In this document: positions 1 to 8,463 of the stretch, one piece after another
Numbering within the stretch: position 1 is the stretch's first letter
Layout of the letters: each line of letters opens with the position of its first letter
DNA from: an uncultured Devosia sp.
Lineage (GTDB): Bacteria > Pseudomonadota > Alphaproteobacteria > Rhizobiales > Devosiaceae
Direction of reading: 5' to 3'
DNA length: 64,000 nucleotides
Assembly (NCBI RefSeq): GCF_963517015.1
Contig: NZ_CAUQDV010000002.1
Span: forward strand, 1 to 64,000
The notes under the pieces: generated by a model
Database searches by the model: none
What the model was told of the DNA's origin: nothing
What the model saw: only the letters and a program-made list of their open reading frames with translations
Position numbers and translations under genes: made by a program

Positions 1-51
1 CTCGACATGGCAGCACCTGTGTGAGGTGTTGCACTTGGTTTGTGAACTCAG

Positions 52-157
52 GGGGATCCATCCTGAGATGCCTCTGTTTTCATCAGACCCACCTTGCGGC
101 TGTGACACGATCTCGGGATGGGCCCCGGCTCAAGGCCGGGGTGACATCGTGGGTGTG
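52..157 (+). repeat. Nested palindromic repeat, family 1, copy a (left arm truncated)
   Basis: Family 1 consists of two outer arms built on GTGTCATCCCGGCC and GGCCGGGATGACA. Each arm is itself a small hairpin (CCCGGC..GCCGGG), and an inner pair GCCGCAAGGT/ACCTTGCGGC lies between them. This copy keeps the TCCATCCTGAGAT part of the left arm, one inner CCACCTTGCGGC and the complete right arm. It ends immediately before the stop codon of the M24 peptidase gene. Confidence 0.85.
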
Positions 158-158
158 A

Positions 159-1268
159 TTAGTTCTGCTGTCCTGCCGCCACAGCGGTGCGTGGCATTTC
201 GGAGAAGATTTCGGCCTGGCCGTTGCGGATGATGACGATTTCTTCCAGACGCAGGCCGAACTGGCCCTGGAGGTAGATGCCCGGCTCGATGGAGAAGACC
301 ATGCCTTCGTCGAGAACGGTGTCGGACGTGGCGGTGATATAGGGCGTTTCGTGGATGTCGATGCCCAGGCCATGGCCGGTGCGGTGGAGGAAGTTGGGGC
401 CATAGCCGGCGGCGGTGATGACGTCGCGGGCGGCCTTGTCGACATCGCTGGCCAGCGCACCGGGCTTGGCGGCAGCAAGGGCTGCCTCGACGGCGCGGTC
501 CACGATGGAATGGATCTGGCCATAGCCTTCCGGCGCCGAGCCGAAATAGCCCATGCGGGTCATGTCGGAAGGATAGCCATCAATACGGCAGCCGGTGTCG
601 ATCAGGACGGCGTCGCCCTGCTTGAGCGGGGTGGTGCCGGTATGGTGATGCGGGAAGGCGCCGTTGGGGCCGAAGCAGACCGAGCAGAATTCGAGCGTCG
701 CGCCATTGGCCTTGTAGAAATCGTGGATGAAGGCGGCGACGTCGAGCTCGGTCATGCCGGGCTTGAGGGCGGCGAAGGCGGCGGTCACGGCGCGGTCGTT
801 GAGCAGGTGGGCGGCCTTGATGCGCTGGTATTCGCTGTCGTCCTTGCGCGAGCGGAGATGGCCGACGGTGTCCTGGGTGAAGCGGCGCGTGGCGCCGGGC
901 AGCGCGTCGAGAACGAGCAGGGCGAAATCGGCGCGCATGGTTTCGTCGAGGACGATGGAGGGCGCGCTGTGGGTGATGCCGGTGGCGGTCAGGATTTCTT
1001 CGAGCGCGGCGCTGGGGCCGTCGGCGTCGGTCCAGGGGAAGAAGGGCAGATCGGTGTGCTGGCGGGCGCTATCGACATTGAGCGCGGGCATGAGGAAGCC
1101 GGCAAAGGTTTGCGACACCATGAGCATGACCGGACGCTCGTCGCCGTGGGGCGAGAGATCGGCCAGGTAGACCATGTGGCTGGAGGGGCCGATGACGACG
1201 AGGTCGGTGCCGGTGGCCGACATGCGGGCGCGGAGGTTGGCGAGGCGGGTGGTGAGGGTGGTGGACAT
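159..1268 (-). CDS. M24 family Xaa-Pro aminopeptidase-like metallopeptidase
   Basis: A 369-residue protein with the two-part layout of aminopeptidase P-like enzymes: a creatinase-type N-terminal domain (about 1-140) and a pita-bread M24 catalytic domain (about 145-365). The five expected dinuclear metal ligands are visible as D224, D235 (in DTGCRIDGYPSD), H299 (in RTGHG), E328 (in SIEPG) and E342. Members cleave N-terminal residues next to proline or related imide substrates in the cytoplasm. The gene is on the same strand as the peptide-type solute-binding protein but separated from it by 644 bp of repeats, so a role in processing imported peptides is inferred only from context. The start is an ATG, and the length is normal for short M24 members. 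Creatinase or ectoine hydrolase homologues share this fold, so the exact substrate is not assigned. Confidence 0.85.
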   Translation of the reverse strand: MSTTLTTRLANLRARMSATGTDLVVIGPSSHMVYLADLSPHGDERPVMLMVSQTFAGFLMPALNVDSARQHTDLPFFPWTDADGPSAALEEILTATGITHSAPSIVLDETMRADFALLVLDALPGATRRFTQDTVGHLRSRKDDSEYQRIKAAHLLNDRAVTAAFAALKPGMTELDVAAFIHDFYKANGATLEFCSVCFGPNGAFPHHHTGTTPLKQGDAVLIDTGCRIDGYPSDMTRMGYFGSAPEGYGQIHSIVDRAVEAALAAAKPGALASDVDKAARDVITAAGYGPNFLHRTGHGLGIDIHETPYITATSDTVLDEGMVFSIEPGIYLQGQFGLRLEEIVIIRNGQAEIFSEMPRTAVAAGQQN

Positions 1269-1317
1269 GGGTGTTCTCTTGATACGTGCTTTTGTGAGGT
1301 GGGTATCATCTCACCAC

Positions 1318-1466
1318 ACCCGCGGTGTCACCCCGGCCTTGAGCCGGGGCCCATCTTGAGATCTAGCCGTTGCCGCAAGGTGGTCGTGATCATCACAGCA
1401 ACCTTGCGGCGAGACGGCCATCTCGGGATGGGTCCCGGCTCAAGGCCGGGATGACACCGAGTGTGT
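1318..1466 (+). repeat. Nested palindromic repeat, family 1, copy b (full)
   Basis: A complete copy. The left arm starts in CGCGGTGTCACCCCGGCC and reads through CCCATCTTGAGAT. Inner GCCGCAAGGTGG and CAACCTTGCGGC follow, then the right arm ATCTCGGGATGGGTCCC to GGGATGACACCGAG. The arms can form one long cruciform or two separate hairpins. Confidence 0.9.
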
Positions 1467-1730
1467 GGAAAGACCGTGCGCTCGATTTGCTCGAAATAAC
1501 CCACCAGCCGCCCGCCCCGGTTTGGGGAGCTTGGGCAGGAATTCCCTGCCCCGCTCGATGACTTGACGTCTCGCGGCCCGGCCCGAAGGCTGGGTGGGGG
1601 CTGGTGGATCGGTTTCGACCTAGAAAAATGAAGCCAGACACGAGGGACTGAGCCTGACTTCGGATTGCGGCGGTGACTTGGAGTTCGCCGCCGCAATGGG
1701 GTTTTCGAGTGAGGTCCCACTGTTGGTTCC
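1467..1730. other. Gene-free, hairpin-rich spacer between two family 1 repeats
   Basis: I find no convincing gene in this stretch, but it holds several inverted repeats. GGGCAGG/CCTGCCC flank AATTC near 1530-1548. CCACCAGCC near 1501 is complemented by GGCTGGTGG near 1598. A 10-bp perfect pair ATTGCGGCGG/CCGCCGCAAT lies around 1666-1699, and GTGAGG/CCTCAC near 1709-1734. Together with the flanking repeats, the whole 1269-1912 interval looks like stacked palindromic elements rather than a promoter region. Confidence 0.5.
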
Positions 1731-1883
1731 TCACCCGCGATGTCACCCCGGCCTTGAGCCGGGGTCCATCCTGAGATCATTTTGCAGCCGCAAGGTGGTT
1801 GCGAAAAACACCAAGACCTTGCTGCAGATCTGAAATCTCAGGATGGGTCCCGGCTCAAGGCCGGGATGACACCGAGTTTGTGG
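1731..1883 (+). repeat. Nested palindromic repeat, family 1, copy c (full)
   Basis: A complete copy with a diverged inner right segment (ACCTTGCTGCAG instead of ACCTTGCGGC). The left arm begins CACCCGCGATGTCACCCC and the right arm ends GATGACACCGAGTTTG. It has the same orientation as copy b and ends about 30 bp before the end of the solute-binding protein gene. Confidence 0.9.
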
Positions 1884-1912
1884 AGGGCGCGATGCCTAAA
1901 ACTCGCGCCGTC

Positions 1913-3499
1913 TTAGTTCTTCGTCACCAAGCGGTAATAGACGAAGTCCGAGTTGGAGCCGTTGACGTAGCCGCTGACGTTGCTGGCCATGCCGATCTGG
2001 AGCGCGGCCTGGAACATGATGACGATCGGGCTCTCGGCCTGGACCTTTTCCTGCAGGTCGACATAGAGCTCGTTGCGCTTGGCCTGGTCGGGTTCGGCCA
2101 GAGCGGCGTTGACTTCGTCGTTCATCTCGGCCGGGACTTCCCAGGCATTCCGCCAGGTGGTGGTCGCGGTGTAGGTGGCGTCCGAATTGTCGGAGTTGTA
2201 GGCGAAAGCCTTGGCGTTGGAGTGCGGGTCCATGAAGTCGGGGCCCCAGTACAGCAGCATGGCCTGGTGGGTGCGCTCGCGGTACTTGGTGATGACCTGG
2301 GCGCCGGTGCCGGGCAGGATTTCGAAGTTGATGCCGGCTTCGGCAAATCCAGCCTGAAGCGACTGGGCAATGTCGGTGAAGGGGGCAGAGTTGATCACGT
2401 CGAGGGTGACGTTGATCGGGGTATCGACACCAGCATCGGCCAGGATCTGCTTGGCCTTTTCGACGTCATAGCTATAGGGCGTTTCGTCATAGGAGCCGGG
2501 GAAGCCCTTGGGCCAGAAGGCCTGGTGCTTTTCCATCTGGCCCTTGAGGAAGGTCTCGGTCATGCCGTCATAGTCGACGAGATAACGCGCGGCTTCCCAG
2601 ACGGCCGGCGGCGTCAGCGACTCGGTCTTCTGGTTGAACGATAGGAAGTGGACGGCGGCCTGGGGGAAGGTCTCGACCTTGACGGTTTCCGGCAGGCCGG
2701 AAATCTGGTCGGGGGTGAGGTTCTTGGCCATGTCGACGTCGCCCGAGGTCAGCAGCAGCTGCTGGGTGGCGGCTTCGGCGACGTGACGGATGAGGATCTG
2801 CTTCATGGCGGGGGCGCCACCGAAATAGGTCTCATTGGCGGTCAGGCGCACCAGTTCGGCCGGACGATAGTCGGTCAGGACATAGGGGCCCGAGCCGGCG
2901 GAATTGGTATTGAGCCAGGCATTGCCCCAATCTTCGCCCTCGACATGCTCGGAAACGAGCACTTCGTCGACGATGGAGGCGGGACGCGAGGCCAGGACGT
3001 TGAGCACAAAGGCCGAAGCGAAATCGCCATCCCACTTCACGGTGACGGTATTGCCGTCAACGGTGACCATGTCGTCGATGTTTTCGGGGGTCCAGCCAAG
3101 CTGGGTCAGAATGAAGGCGGGGGTCAGGTTGAGCGAGACGACGCGCTTGAAGGTATAATGCACGTCTTCAGCGCGGACCGGATTGCCCGAAGCGAAGGTG
3201 GCGCCATCGCGCATGGTGAAGGTCAGCGACTTGGCGGCTTCGTCGGCCACCCATTCCGAAGCCAGGCCGGGGGCGAGAACGGTGGTGTCCTCGGCGTCGT
3301 ACTGCACCAGGTGGTCATAGAGGTTGGCGTTAATTTCGCCGGCCGAGAATTCATAGGCCTGGGCGGGATCGAGGGCGACGATGTCGTCGATGTTCTGGGC
3401 AATGACCAGAGCATCGGCCGGGGTCGCGGCGTAGACGGCGCCGGCTGCCAAAGGCAGCGAAAGCGCGGTAGCCAGTAGGGCTGCGCGAAGCATCCTCAT
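1913..3499 (-). CDS. ABC transporter solute-binding protein, peptide/nickel (family 5) type
   Basis: A 528-residue periplasmic binding protein that starts with a clear signal peptide (MRMLRAALLATALSLPL, cleavage probably after AAGAVYA). Typical family 5 features follow: NIDDIVALDPAQAYEFS near the mature N-terminus, LYDHLVQYD, the LASEW / FTMRDGATFASG segment, and a C-terminal half with repeated Asp-rich strands. It captures oligopeptides or similar ligands and hands them to the inner-membrane permeases. Its ATG overlaps the TGA of the XRE-cupin regulator by 4 nt (TCAT on the + strand), so the two genes are translationally coupled. The matching permease and ATPase genes are transcribed divergently from 4306. 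The ligand could be a peptide, an opine-like compound or another amine; sequence alone does not decide. Confidence 0.9.
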   Translation of the reverse strand: MRMLRAALLATALSLPLAAGAVYAATPADALVIAQNIDDIVALDPAQAYEFSAGEINANLYDHLVQYDAEDTTVLAPGLASEWVADEAAKSLTFTMRDGATFASGNPVRAEDVHYTFKRVVSLNLTPAFILTQLGWTPENIDDMVTVDGNTVTVKWDGDFASAFVLNVLASRPASIVDEVLVSEHVEGEDWGNAWLNTNSAGSGPYVLTDYRPAELVRLTANETYFGGAPAMKQILIRHVAEAATQQLLLTSGDVDMAKNLTPDQISGLPETVKVETFPQAAVHFLSFNQKTESLTPPAVWEAARYLVDYDGMTETFLKGQMEKHQAFWPKGFPGSYDETPYSYDVEKAKQILADAGVDTPINVTLDVINSAPFTDIAQSLQAGFAEAGINFEILPGTGAQVITKYRERTHQAMLLYWGPDFMDPHSNAKAFAYNSDNSDATYTATTTWRNAWEVPAEMNDEVNAALAEPDQAKRNELYVDLQEKVQAESPIVIMFQAALQIGMASNVSGYVNGSNSDFVYYRLVTKN

Positions 3500-4176
3500 G
3501 TGCGTTTCTCCTTGGGGGTGACTATCTTTTTATTCTTCACCGGCTTGAGGCCGGGTTTTGCCGCCGTCACGACCTGCCTTGTGGGCTTGGCCGAGGAACG
3601 GAAGAGGGTGAGCGTGCCGGTCCAGAGGAGGCGCGCGGGCTGGTCGGTGTGATTGGACCAGGAATGGGGACGGTTGCCGCGGAAATGCAGGCTGTCGCCG
3701 GCGCTCATGATCATCTCTTCGCCATCGAGGCGCTGGGTGATCGAGCCTTCGAGGACAAAGAGGATTTCCTCGCCCTCATGCGCCACAGTTTCGGAGCGAT
3801 AGCCTGGCGGCACGGTCATGACGAAGCTGGAGAGCTGATTGCCGGGAAAATCGGTGGCGAGGCGCTCGTAGATGATGGAGGAGCCGTCGACGGAAAAGCG
3901 ATTGCGCTCCCCTGCCCGGGTCAGCGCCGTTTCGGGCTTTGGCGCGGAGACGAAATAGTCGATGCCGACGCCCAGGGCGCGGGCAATGCTGGCGAGCGTG
4001 CCCAGCGATGGCGTGGCATGATCGCGCTCGACCTGGCTCAGATAGCCAACGGAAACTTCGGCAGACTTGCCAAGGGCTTCGAGGGTGAGTTGCTGCTGGC
4101 GGCGGCGCGCACGGATCAGCGCACCCACCCTGGGGTGCCCTTCAGGCTCGACATTGGCCAGCGCATTGATCGTCAT
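3496..4176 (-). CDS. XRE family regulator with C-terminal cupin domain
   Basis: A 226-residue protein when started at the ATG at 4176; an upstream extension would run through the divergent promoter region and is unlikely. The N-terminal helix-turn-helix spans about residues 14-70 (RARRRQQQLTLEALGKSAEVSVGY, with the LSQVERD signature). The C-terminal cupin sensor domain spans about 120-195 (HEGEEILFVLEGS, then FRGNRPHSWSN). This family generally controls adjacent uptake or catabolic genes in response to a small ligand bound by the cupin. Its position between the binding protein (4-nt overlap) and the divergent permease operon makes it the likely local regulator. The C-terminal tail is rich in Lys and Pro. 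A palindrome at 4234-4247 is a candidate target. Confidence 0.88.
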   Translation of the reverse strand: MTINALANVEPEGHPRVGALIRARRRQQQLTLEALGKSAEVSVGYLSQVERDHATPSLGTLASIARALGVGIDYFVSAPKPETALTRAGERNRFSVDGSSIIYERLATDFPGNQLSSFVMTVPPGYRSETVAHEGEEILFVLEGSITQRLDGEEMIMSAGDSLHFRGNRPHSWSNHTDQPARLLWTGTLTLFRSSAKPTRQVVTAAKPGLKPVKNKKIVTPKEKRT

Positions 4177-4194
4177 CAAACCACCAAAATTTTT

Positions 4195-4247
4195 TTGATA
4201 TAAGCAAAGATTTCTGTATGGTGAAAGCGAAATGTGAGGCCCCTCAC
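4195..4247 (+). promoter_or_regulatory. Candidate promoter and operator of the peptide ABC operon
   Basis: TTGATA at 4195-4200 and TATGGT at 4217-4222 are spaced by 16 nt, giving a plausible -35/-10 pair for the rightward operon. Just downstream, GTGAGG and CCTCAC (4234-4239 and 4242-4247) form a perfect 6-bp inverted repeat with a CC spacer. Its place at or just after the expected start of transcription suits a repressor site for the divergent XRE-cupin regulator. This rests on sequence pattern only. Confidence 0.4.
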
Positions 4248-4305
4248 AGTCTGCAAGAGAGTCATCTTGCGGGCTTATTCCTCTGTTTTTGTTGAGGTAT
4301 TTTGC

Positions 4306-5379
4306 TTGAGCCAAGAGCTGCAGACTGCTGCCATCGCTGACCCCGTTCCGCCGAAAAAGCGCCAATGGGGACGCATTGCATCTGCCGTCGCCGGCTTCCT
4401 GATCACGCTTTTCCTCACTTTTCTGGGGCTGCTGGCCATCACCTTCTTCATCGGCCGGGTGATCCCGATCGATCCGGTGCTGTCGGTGGTGGGCGATCGC
4501 GCAACGCAGGCGCAATATGACGCCGCCAAGATCGCCATGGGGCTGGACCGGCCGCTGTGGGAGCAGTTCATCTCCTATGTGGTCAATGTGTTCTCGGGCA
4601 ATCTGGGGCAGTCGGTGTCGACCGGCCGGGCCGTGGTGGACGATCTCAGCCGGTTCTTCCCCGCAACGCTCGAAATGGCGACGATCGGCATCTTCCTGGG
4701 CGTGGTGGTGGGCGTGCCGCTGGGGGTGATTGCCGCCAGCAAGCAGGGCTCGATCATTGACCAGATCATCCGCGTGGTGGGACTGCTAGGCTATTCGGTG
4801 CCGGCCTTCTGGCTGGGGCTGGTGGGGCTGGCGCTGTTTTATGCGCGGCTGCGCTGGGTGGGTGGTCCGGGGCGGCTGGACATTTTCTATGACGGGCTGG
4901 TGTCACCGGTCACCGGCCTGATCCTTGTCGATAGCCTGCTCGCGGGCGAGATCGACATTTTCTGGAATGCGATCAGCCATCTGATCCTGCCGGCGTCGGT
5001 GCTGGGCTTTTTCAGCCTGGCCTATATCGCCCGCATGACGCGCAGCTTCATGCTCGACCAGTTGAGCCAGGAATTCGTCACCACTGCCCGGGTCAAGGGC
5101 GTGCCGGAGCGCGTGGTGGTGTGGCGGCATGCGTTCAACCCCATCAGGGTCCAACTCATCACGGTGATCGGGCTGAGCTATGCCGGGCTGCTGGAAGGCT
5201 CGGTGATGATCGAGACGGTGTTCGCCTGGCCGGGGATTGGCGACTACCTGACACGGGCCCTGCTCAATGCCGACATGAACGCCGTGCTCGGCGCGACGCT
5301 GGTGATCGGCGCGGTGTTCATCTTCATTAACAAGATTTCGGACGTGCTGTATCGCGTCCTCGACCCGAGGGCCCGCTGA
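4306..5379 (+). CDS. ABC transporter permease, DppB/OppB type
   Basis: First inner-membrane permease of the peptide-type transporter. Transmembrane segments include FLITLFLTFLGLLAITFFI near the start, and the family signature lies in the EFVTTARVKGVPERVVVWRHAFNP region (EAA loop that docks the ATPase). I chose a TTG start at 4306 because GAGG lies 8 nt upstream. This gives about 357 residues, and the protein then begins SQELQTAAIADPVPPKKRQW. A GTG at 4234 is also open, but it sits inside the palindromic operator. The stop overlaps the next ATG by one base (TGATG). About 40 residues longer than the classic DppB in its N-terminal part. Confidence 0.88.
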   Translation: MSQELQTAAIADPVPPKKRQWGRIASAVAGFLITLFLTFLGLLAITFFIGRVIPIDPVLSVVGDRATQAQYDAAKIAMGLDRPLWEQFISYVVNVFSGNLGQSVSTGRAVVDDLSRFFPATLEMATIGIFLGVVVGVPLGVIAASKQGSIIDQIIRVVGLLGYSVPAFWLGLVGLALFYARLRWVGGPGRLDIFYDGLVSPVTGLILVDSLLAGEIDIFWNAISHLILPASVLGFFSLAYIARMTRSFMLDQLSQEFVTTARVKGVPERVVVWRHAFNPIRVQLITVIGLSYAGLLEGSVMIETVFAWPGIGDYLTRALLNADMNAVLGATLVIGAVFIFINKISDVLYRVLDPRAR

Positions 5380-6278
5380 TGTCGACACGTAACTGGCTTT
5401 TGGCCGACTCGCCGGATTCCCGCTTCCAGGCCAATGCCGGGCGGTTTTATCGGGTCGTGACCGCGCTGATGCGCAATCCGCTGTCGCTGCTGGGCGGGCT
5501 GATCGTCCTGGTGCTGATCATAACGGCGATCTTTGCGCCGTGGATCGCGCCCTATTCGCCGACCGGGCAGAGCCTGACCCAACGCCTGTTGCCGCCTTCG
5601 GGCGAGCATTGGATGGGCACGGACGAGCTGGGCCGCGACATCTATTCGCGCGTGATCTGGGGATCGCAGATTACCCTGACCATCGTGGCGCTGGTGGCGC
5701 TGATCTCGGCGCCGCTGGGGTTGCTCGTGGGTGCAGTCGCTGGGTATTTCGGTGGCTGGGTTGACCGTATCCTGATGGGGTTCACCGACATCTTCCTGTC
5801 GATGCCCAAGCTGATCCTGGCACTGGCCTTCGTCGCGGCGCTTGGGCCGGGCATCAACAATGCGATCATTGCCATCGCCATCACCTCGTGGCCGGCCTAT
5901 GCGCGCATTGCCCGCGCCGAGACGATGACGATCCGCAATGCGGAGTTCATTTCGGCGGTGCGGCTGTCGGGCGCCGGGCCGATCCGGGTGATCGTGCAGC
6001 ATATCCTGCCGCTCTGTACCTCATCGATGATCATCCGCGTGACGCTGGACATGGCCGGGGTGATCCTGACCGCCGCAGGGCTGGGCTTTATCGGGCTGGG
6101 TGCGCAGCCGCCGCTGCCGGAGTGGGGCGCAATGATTTCGCGTGGCCGCACCTTTATCCTCGACCAATGGTGGGTGGCGACCATGCCGGGCTTTGCCATC
6201 ATCATCGTGTCGCTGGGCTTCTGCTTCCTCGGTGACGGGTTGCGCGACGTGCTCGACCCCAAGAGCGAGGGCAAATAA
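5379..6278 (+). CDS. ABC transporter permease, DppC/OppC type
   Basis: Second permease of the heteromeric channel, 299 residues. It has the characteristic DppC N-terminus with one transmembrane helix (LSLLGGLIVLVLIITAIFA), then the periplasmic segment ending in HWMGTDELGRDIYSRVIWG, which is a hallmark of the family. Five further helices follow, with the EAA loop near NAEFISAVRLSGAGPIRV. The start codon overlaps the stop of the preceding permease, and the stop overlaps the start of the first ATPase gene, so the four transport genes are one tightly coupled operon. Confidence 0.92.
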   Translation: MSTRNWLLADSPDSRFQANAGRFYRVVTALMRNPLSLLGGLIVLVLIITAIFAPWIAPYSPTGQSLTQRLLPPSGEHWMGTDELGRDIYSRVIWGSQITLTIVALVALISAPLGLLVGAVAGYFGGWVDRILMGFTDIFLSMPKLILALAFVAALGPGINNAIIAIAITSWPAYARIARAETMTIRNAEFISAVRLSGAGPIRVIVQHILPLCTSSMIIRVTLDMAGVILTAAGLGFIGLGAQPPLPEWGAMISRGRTFILDQWWVATMPGFAIIIVSLGFCFLGDGLRDVLDPKSEGK

Positions 6279-7111
6279 TGGCACCGCTTCTTTCGGTTGA
6301 AAATCTGCGCGTGAGCTTCCCGACCCATACGGGACGCGTCGAAGTGGTGAAGGGGATTTCCTTCGAGCTGGGCCGCGAACGGCTGGGCATCGTGGGGGAG
6401 AGCGGATCGGGCAAGTCGATGACAGGCCGGTCGATCCTCAAGCTGATCCGCAAGCCGGGGCTGGTGACGGCGGACCGGATGGAATTCGACGGCGTCGACC
6501 TGACCCGCCAGAGCGAGCGGCAGATGCGCGACATTCGCGGCGCGCGGATTTCCATGGTGATGCAGGACCCCAAGTTCTCGCTCAACCCGGTGATGACGGT
6601 GGGCGAGCAGATCGCCGAAGCGCTGGTGACGCATGAAAAGTTGCCGCGGCGCGAGGTGAACGAGCGGATCTACGCCATGCTCGAAGCGGTGCGGATCCAT
6701 GATCCGAAGCGCGTGGCGGGGCTCTATCCGCATGAAGTGTCGGGCGGCATGGGGCAGCGCATCATGATCGCCATGATGCTGATCCCCGAGCCGGAACTGC
6801 TTATAGCCGACGAGCCGACATCGGCGCTGGACGTCTCGGTGCAGGCGCAGGTGCTCGACATCATCGATAATCTGGTGACCCAAAAGGGCATGGGGCTGAT
6901 CCTGATCAGCCATGACCTCAGCCTTGTCAGCCGCTATTGCGACCGAATCCTGGTGATGAATTCGGGGACCGTGGTGGAAGAATGCGCGGCGGGGCAGCTG
7001 GAACAGGCGGGTCATCCCTATACGCGGGGCTTGCTGGCCGCCATGCCGGTGATCGACGAGACGCGAGACGAATTGCCGGTGCTCGACCGGACACAATGGG
7101 CGGGTACATGA
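6278..7111 (+). CDS. ABC transporter ATP-binding protein, DppD/OppD type
   Basis: A cytoplasmic ATPase of 277 residues. Walker A is GESGSGKS (about residues 41-48), the signature is SGGMGQRI, Walker B is LLIADEPTSALDVS, and the switch histidine is in LISHDLSLV. The C-terminus includes the short GHPYTRGLLAAMP motif typical of DppD/OppD subunits. It powers peptide-type uptake together with the next gene. The coding region ends inside an ATGA overlap (7108-7111) with that ATPase. It lacks the longer C-terminal Fe-S-type extension seen in some OppD proteins and is slightly shorter than the usual ~320 residues. Confidence 0.92.
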   Translation: MAPLLSVENLRVSFPTHTGRVEVVKGISFELGRERLGIVGESGSGKSMTGRSILKLIRKPGLVTADRMEFDGVDLTRQSERQMRDIRGARISMVMQDPKFSLNPVMTVGEQIAEALVTHEKLPRREVNERIYAMLEAVRIHDPKRVAGLYPHEVSGGMGQRIMIAMMLIPEPELLIADEPTSALDVSVQAQVLDIIDNLVTQKGMGLILISHDLSLVSRYCDRILVMNSGTVVEECAAGQLEQAGHPYTRGLLAAMPVIDETRDELPVLDRTQWAGT

Positions 7112-7839
7112 GCGCGATCACTCTCCAAGACCTCGATATTTCCTATGGCGACACCAAGGTCGTGCATGGGGTGAACCTCGACATCGCCGAGGGCGAGAGC
7201 TTTGCCCTTGTGGGGGAAAGCGGCTCGGGCAAGTCGACCATCCTGCGGGCGATCGCGGGGCTCGCGCCGGACTGGACGGGCAAGATTGCCGTGCTGGGCC
7301 AGGCGCGAACGCATCGAATCGAGCGCAGCGTGGCGCGGCAGGTGCAGATGGTGTTCCAGGACCCCTATGGTTCGCTCCACCCGCGCAAGACGATTGATGC
7401 CGTGCTGAGCGAGCCGCTGGTGATCAACGGGATCGGCGATCGCGGCGACCGGGTGGAAAAGATGCTGACGGCCGTGGGGCTGGACCATCGGTTCCGCTTC
7501 CGCTTTCCACACCAGCTTTCCGGCGGGCAGCGGCAGCGCGTGGCGATCGCCCGGGCACTGATGTTGGAGCCCAAGGTGCTGCTGCTGGACGAGCCGACCT
7601 CGGCGCTGGACGTCTCGGTGCAGGCGGAAATCCTCAACCTGCTGAAGCGCCTCCGCAAGGAACAGGGGCTCACGTATCTCCTGGTGACGCATAACCTGCC
7701 GGTGGTGAGCTTTCTCTGCGATCGGCTGGCCGTGATGCGGCATGGGCGGATCGTGGAAGTGGCCGATGTGGGGCTGCTGAAGCAGGGGCAGTTGCGGGAA
7801 GAGTATTCGCGGGAACTGCTGGCGGCGACGCCGGGCTGA
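7108..7839 (+). CDS. ABC transporter ATP-binding protein, DppF/OppF type
   Basis: Second ATPase of the transporter. It starts at the ATG at 7108, which overlaps the previous stop; a longer in-frame reading from 6937 lies wholly inside the preceding gene. At 243 residues it contains Walker A GESGSGKST, Q-loop VFQDPYGSLHPR (a DppF hallmark), the signature LSGGQRQRVAIARAL, Walker B VLLLDEPTSALDVS, and the switch VTHNL. It is compact because the C-terminal oligopeptide-transporter extension is mostly missing. Position and overlap indicate stoichiometric synthesis with the DppD-like partner. Confidence 0.9.
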   Translation: MSAITLQDLDISYGDTKVVHGVNLDIAEGESFALVGESGSGKSTILRAIAGLAPDWTGKIAVLGQARTHRIERSVARQVQMVFQDPYGSLHPRKTIDAVLSEPLVINGIGDRGDRVEKMLTAVGLDHRFRFRFPHQLSGGQRQRVAIARALMLEPKVLLLDEPTSALDVSVQAEILNLLKRLRKEQGLTYLLVTHNLPVVSFLCDRLAVMRHGRIVEVADVGLLKQGQLREEYSRELLAATPG

Positions 7840-7848
7840 AGGGAGTCT

Positions 7849-7925
7849 TCCTTTGTACCCCCTCCTATCCTCCCCTGAAAAGGGGGAGGGACTCGTTCGG
7901 TGGCTCTCCAGCACCGGCGCTAAAT
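7849..7925 (+). repeat. Palindromic repeat, family 2, half copy
   Basis: TACCCCCTCCTATCCTCCCC followed by AAAAGGGGGAGGGACT forms a hairpin between CCTCCCC and GGGGGAGG. It matches the left half of the complete family 2 copy at 12716-12850. It sits between the ATPase gene and the GAF-domain gene, where it may act as a partial terminator. Confidence 0.7.
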
Positions 7926-7944
7926 CAAGACTAAGGATGTTCCA

Positions 7945-8436
7945 ATGACTGACCACACGACAGCGCTTGCACAATTCAATGCCGAGATCGCTTTGGCGAA
8001 GGGGGCGGATGCGGCTTTTACGGCGCTGCAGAAGCTGGTGCAGGACGTGGTGGGGGCAAAGCTGTTCACGGTGATGATCGTGGATATGGCCAAGGAAGAG
8101 TCGCGACGGGCGTTTACCAGCCACCCGGTGGACTATCCTGTATCGGGCACCAAGCCGCTCAACTATGGGCCGTGGTTTGACCTGGTGCACAAGGAGCGGA
8201 AATACTTCGTCGCCAATACGATCGAGCAGATCGCCGAACGGCTGTTCGACCATGAGCTGATCAATGCGCTGGGCTGCCAGTCGATCGTCAACATGCCGGT
8301 GTTTCTGGGCGACGAAATGCTGGGCTCGGTGAACATGCTCAATGTGGAAGGGTATTTTACCGAGGAGCGCGTGCAGGTGATCCGGGATGAGCTGGAGATC
8401 CCGGCGAAGCTGGCGATGGCCGTGGCGCTAAGGTAG
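7945..8436 (+). CDS. GAF domain-containing protein
   Basis: A soluble 163-residue protein made up almost entirely of one GAF-like domain: N-terminal helix, then FTVMIVDMAKEE, and QSIVNMPVFLGDEMLGSVNML in the core beta-sheet, with a C-terminal helix. GAF domains bind small molecules such as cyclic nucleotides, hemes or amino acids. No output domain is attached. It follows the peptide transporter operon by 105 bp with a half-repeat between and ends just before a strong terminator, so it may share transcription with the transporter. The family role is unknown; a ligand sensor or a free-standing enzyme-like GAF protein are both possible. Confidence 0.75.
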   Translation: MTDHTTALAQFNAEIALAKGADAAFTALQKLVQDVVGAKLFTVMIVDMAKEESRRAFTSHPVDYPVSGTKPLNYGPWFDLVHKERKYFVANTIEQIAERLFDHELINALGCQSIVNMPVFLGDEMLGSVNMLNVEGYFTEERVQVIRDELEIPAKLAMAVALR

Positions 8437-8463
8437 GCAGATTGCGTCGAGAGAAATGAGAAG

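Noticed and set aside
1318..1883. CRISPR-like array from the repeated palindromes
   Set aside because: Repeats are about 140 bp, nested and scattered across the window, without uniform spacers or cas genes.
4177..4515. N-terminal extension of the XRE-cupin regulator to 4515
   Set aside because: The extra sequence would cross the divergent promoter and the permease gene. The HTH domain begins properly after the ATG at 4176.
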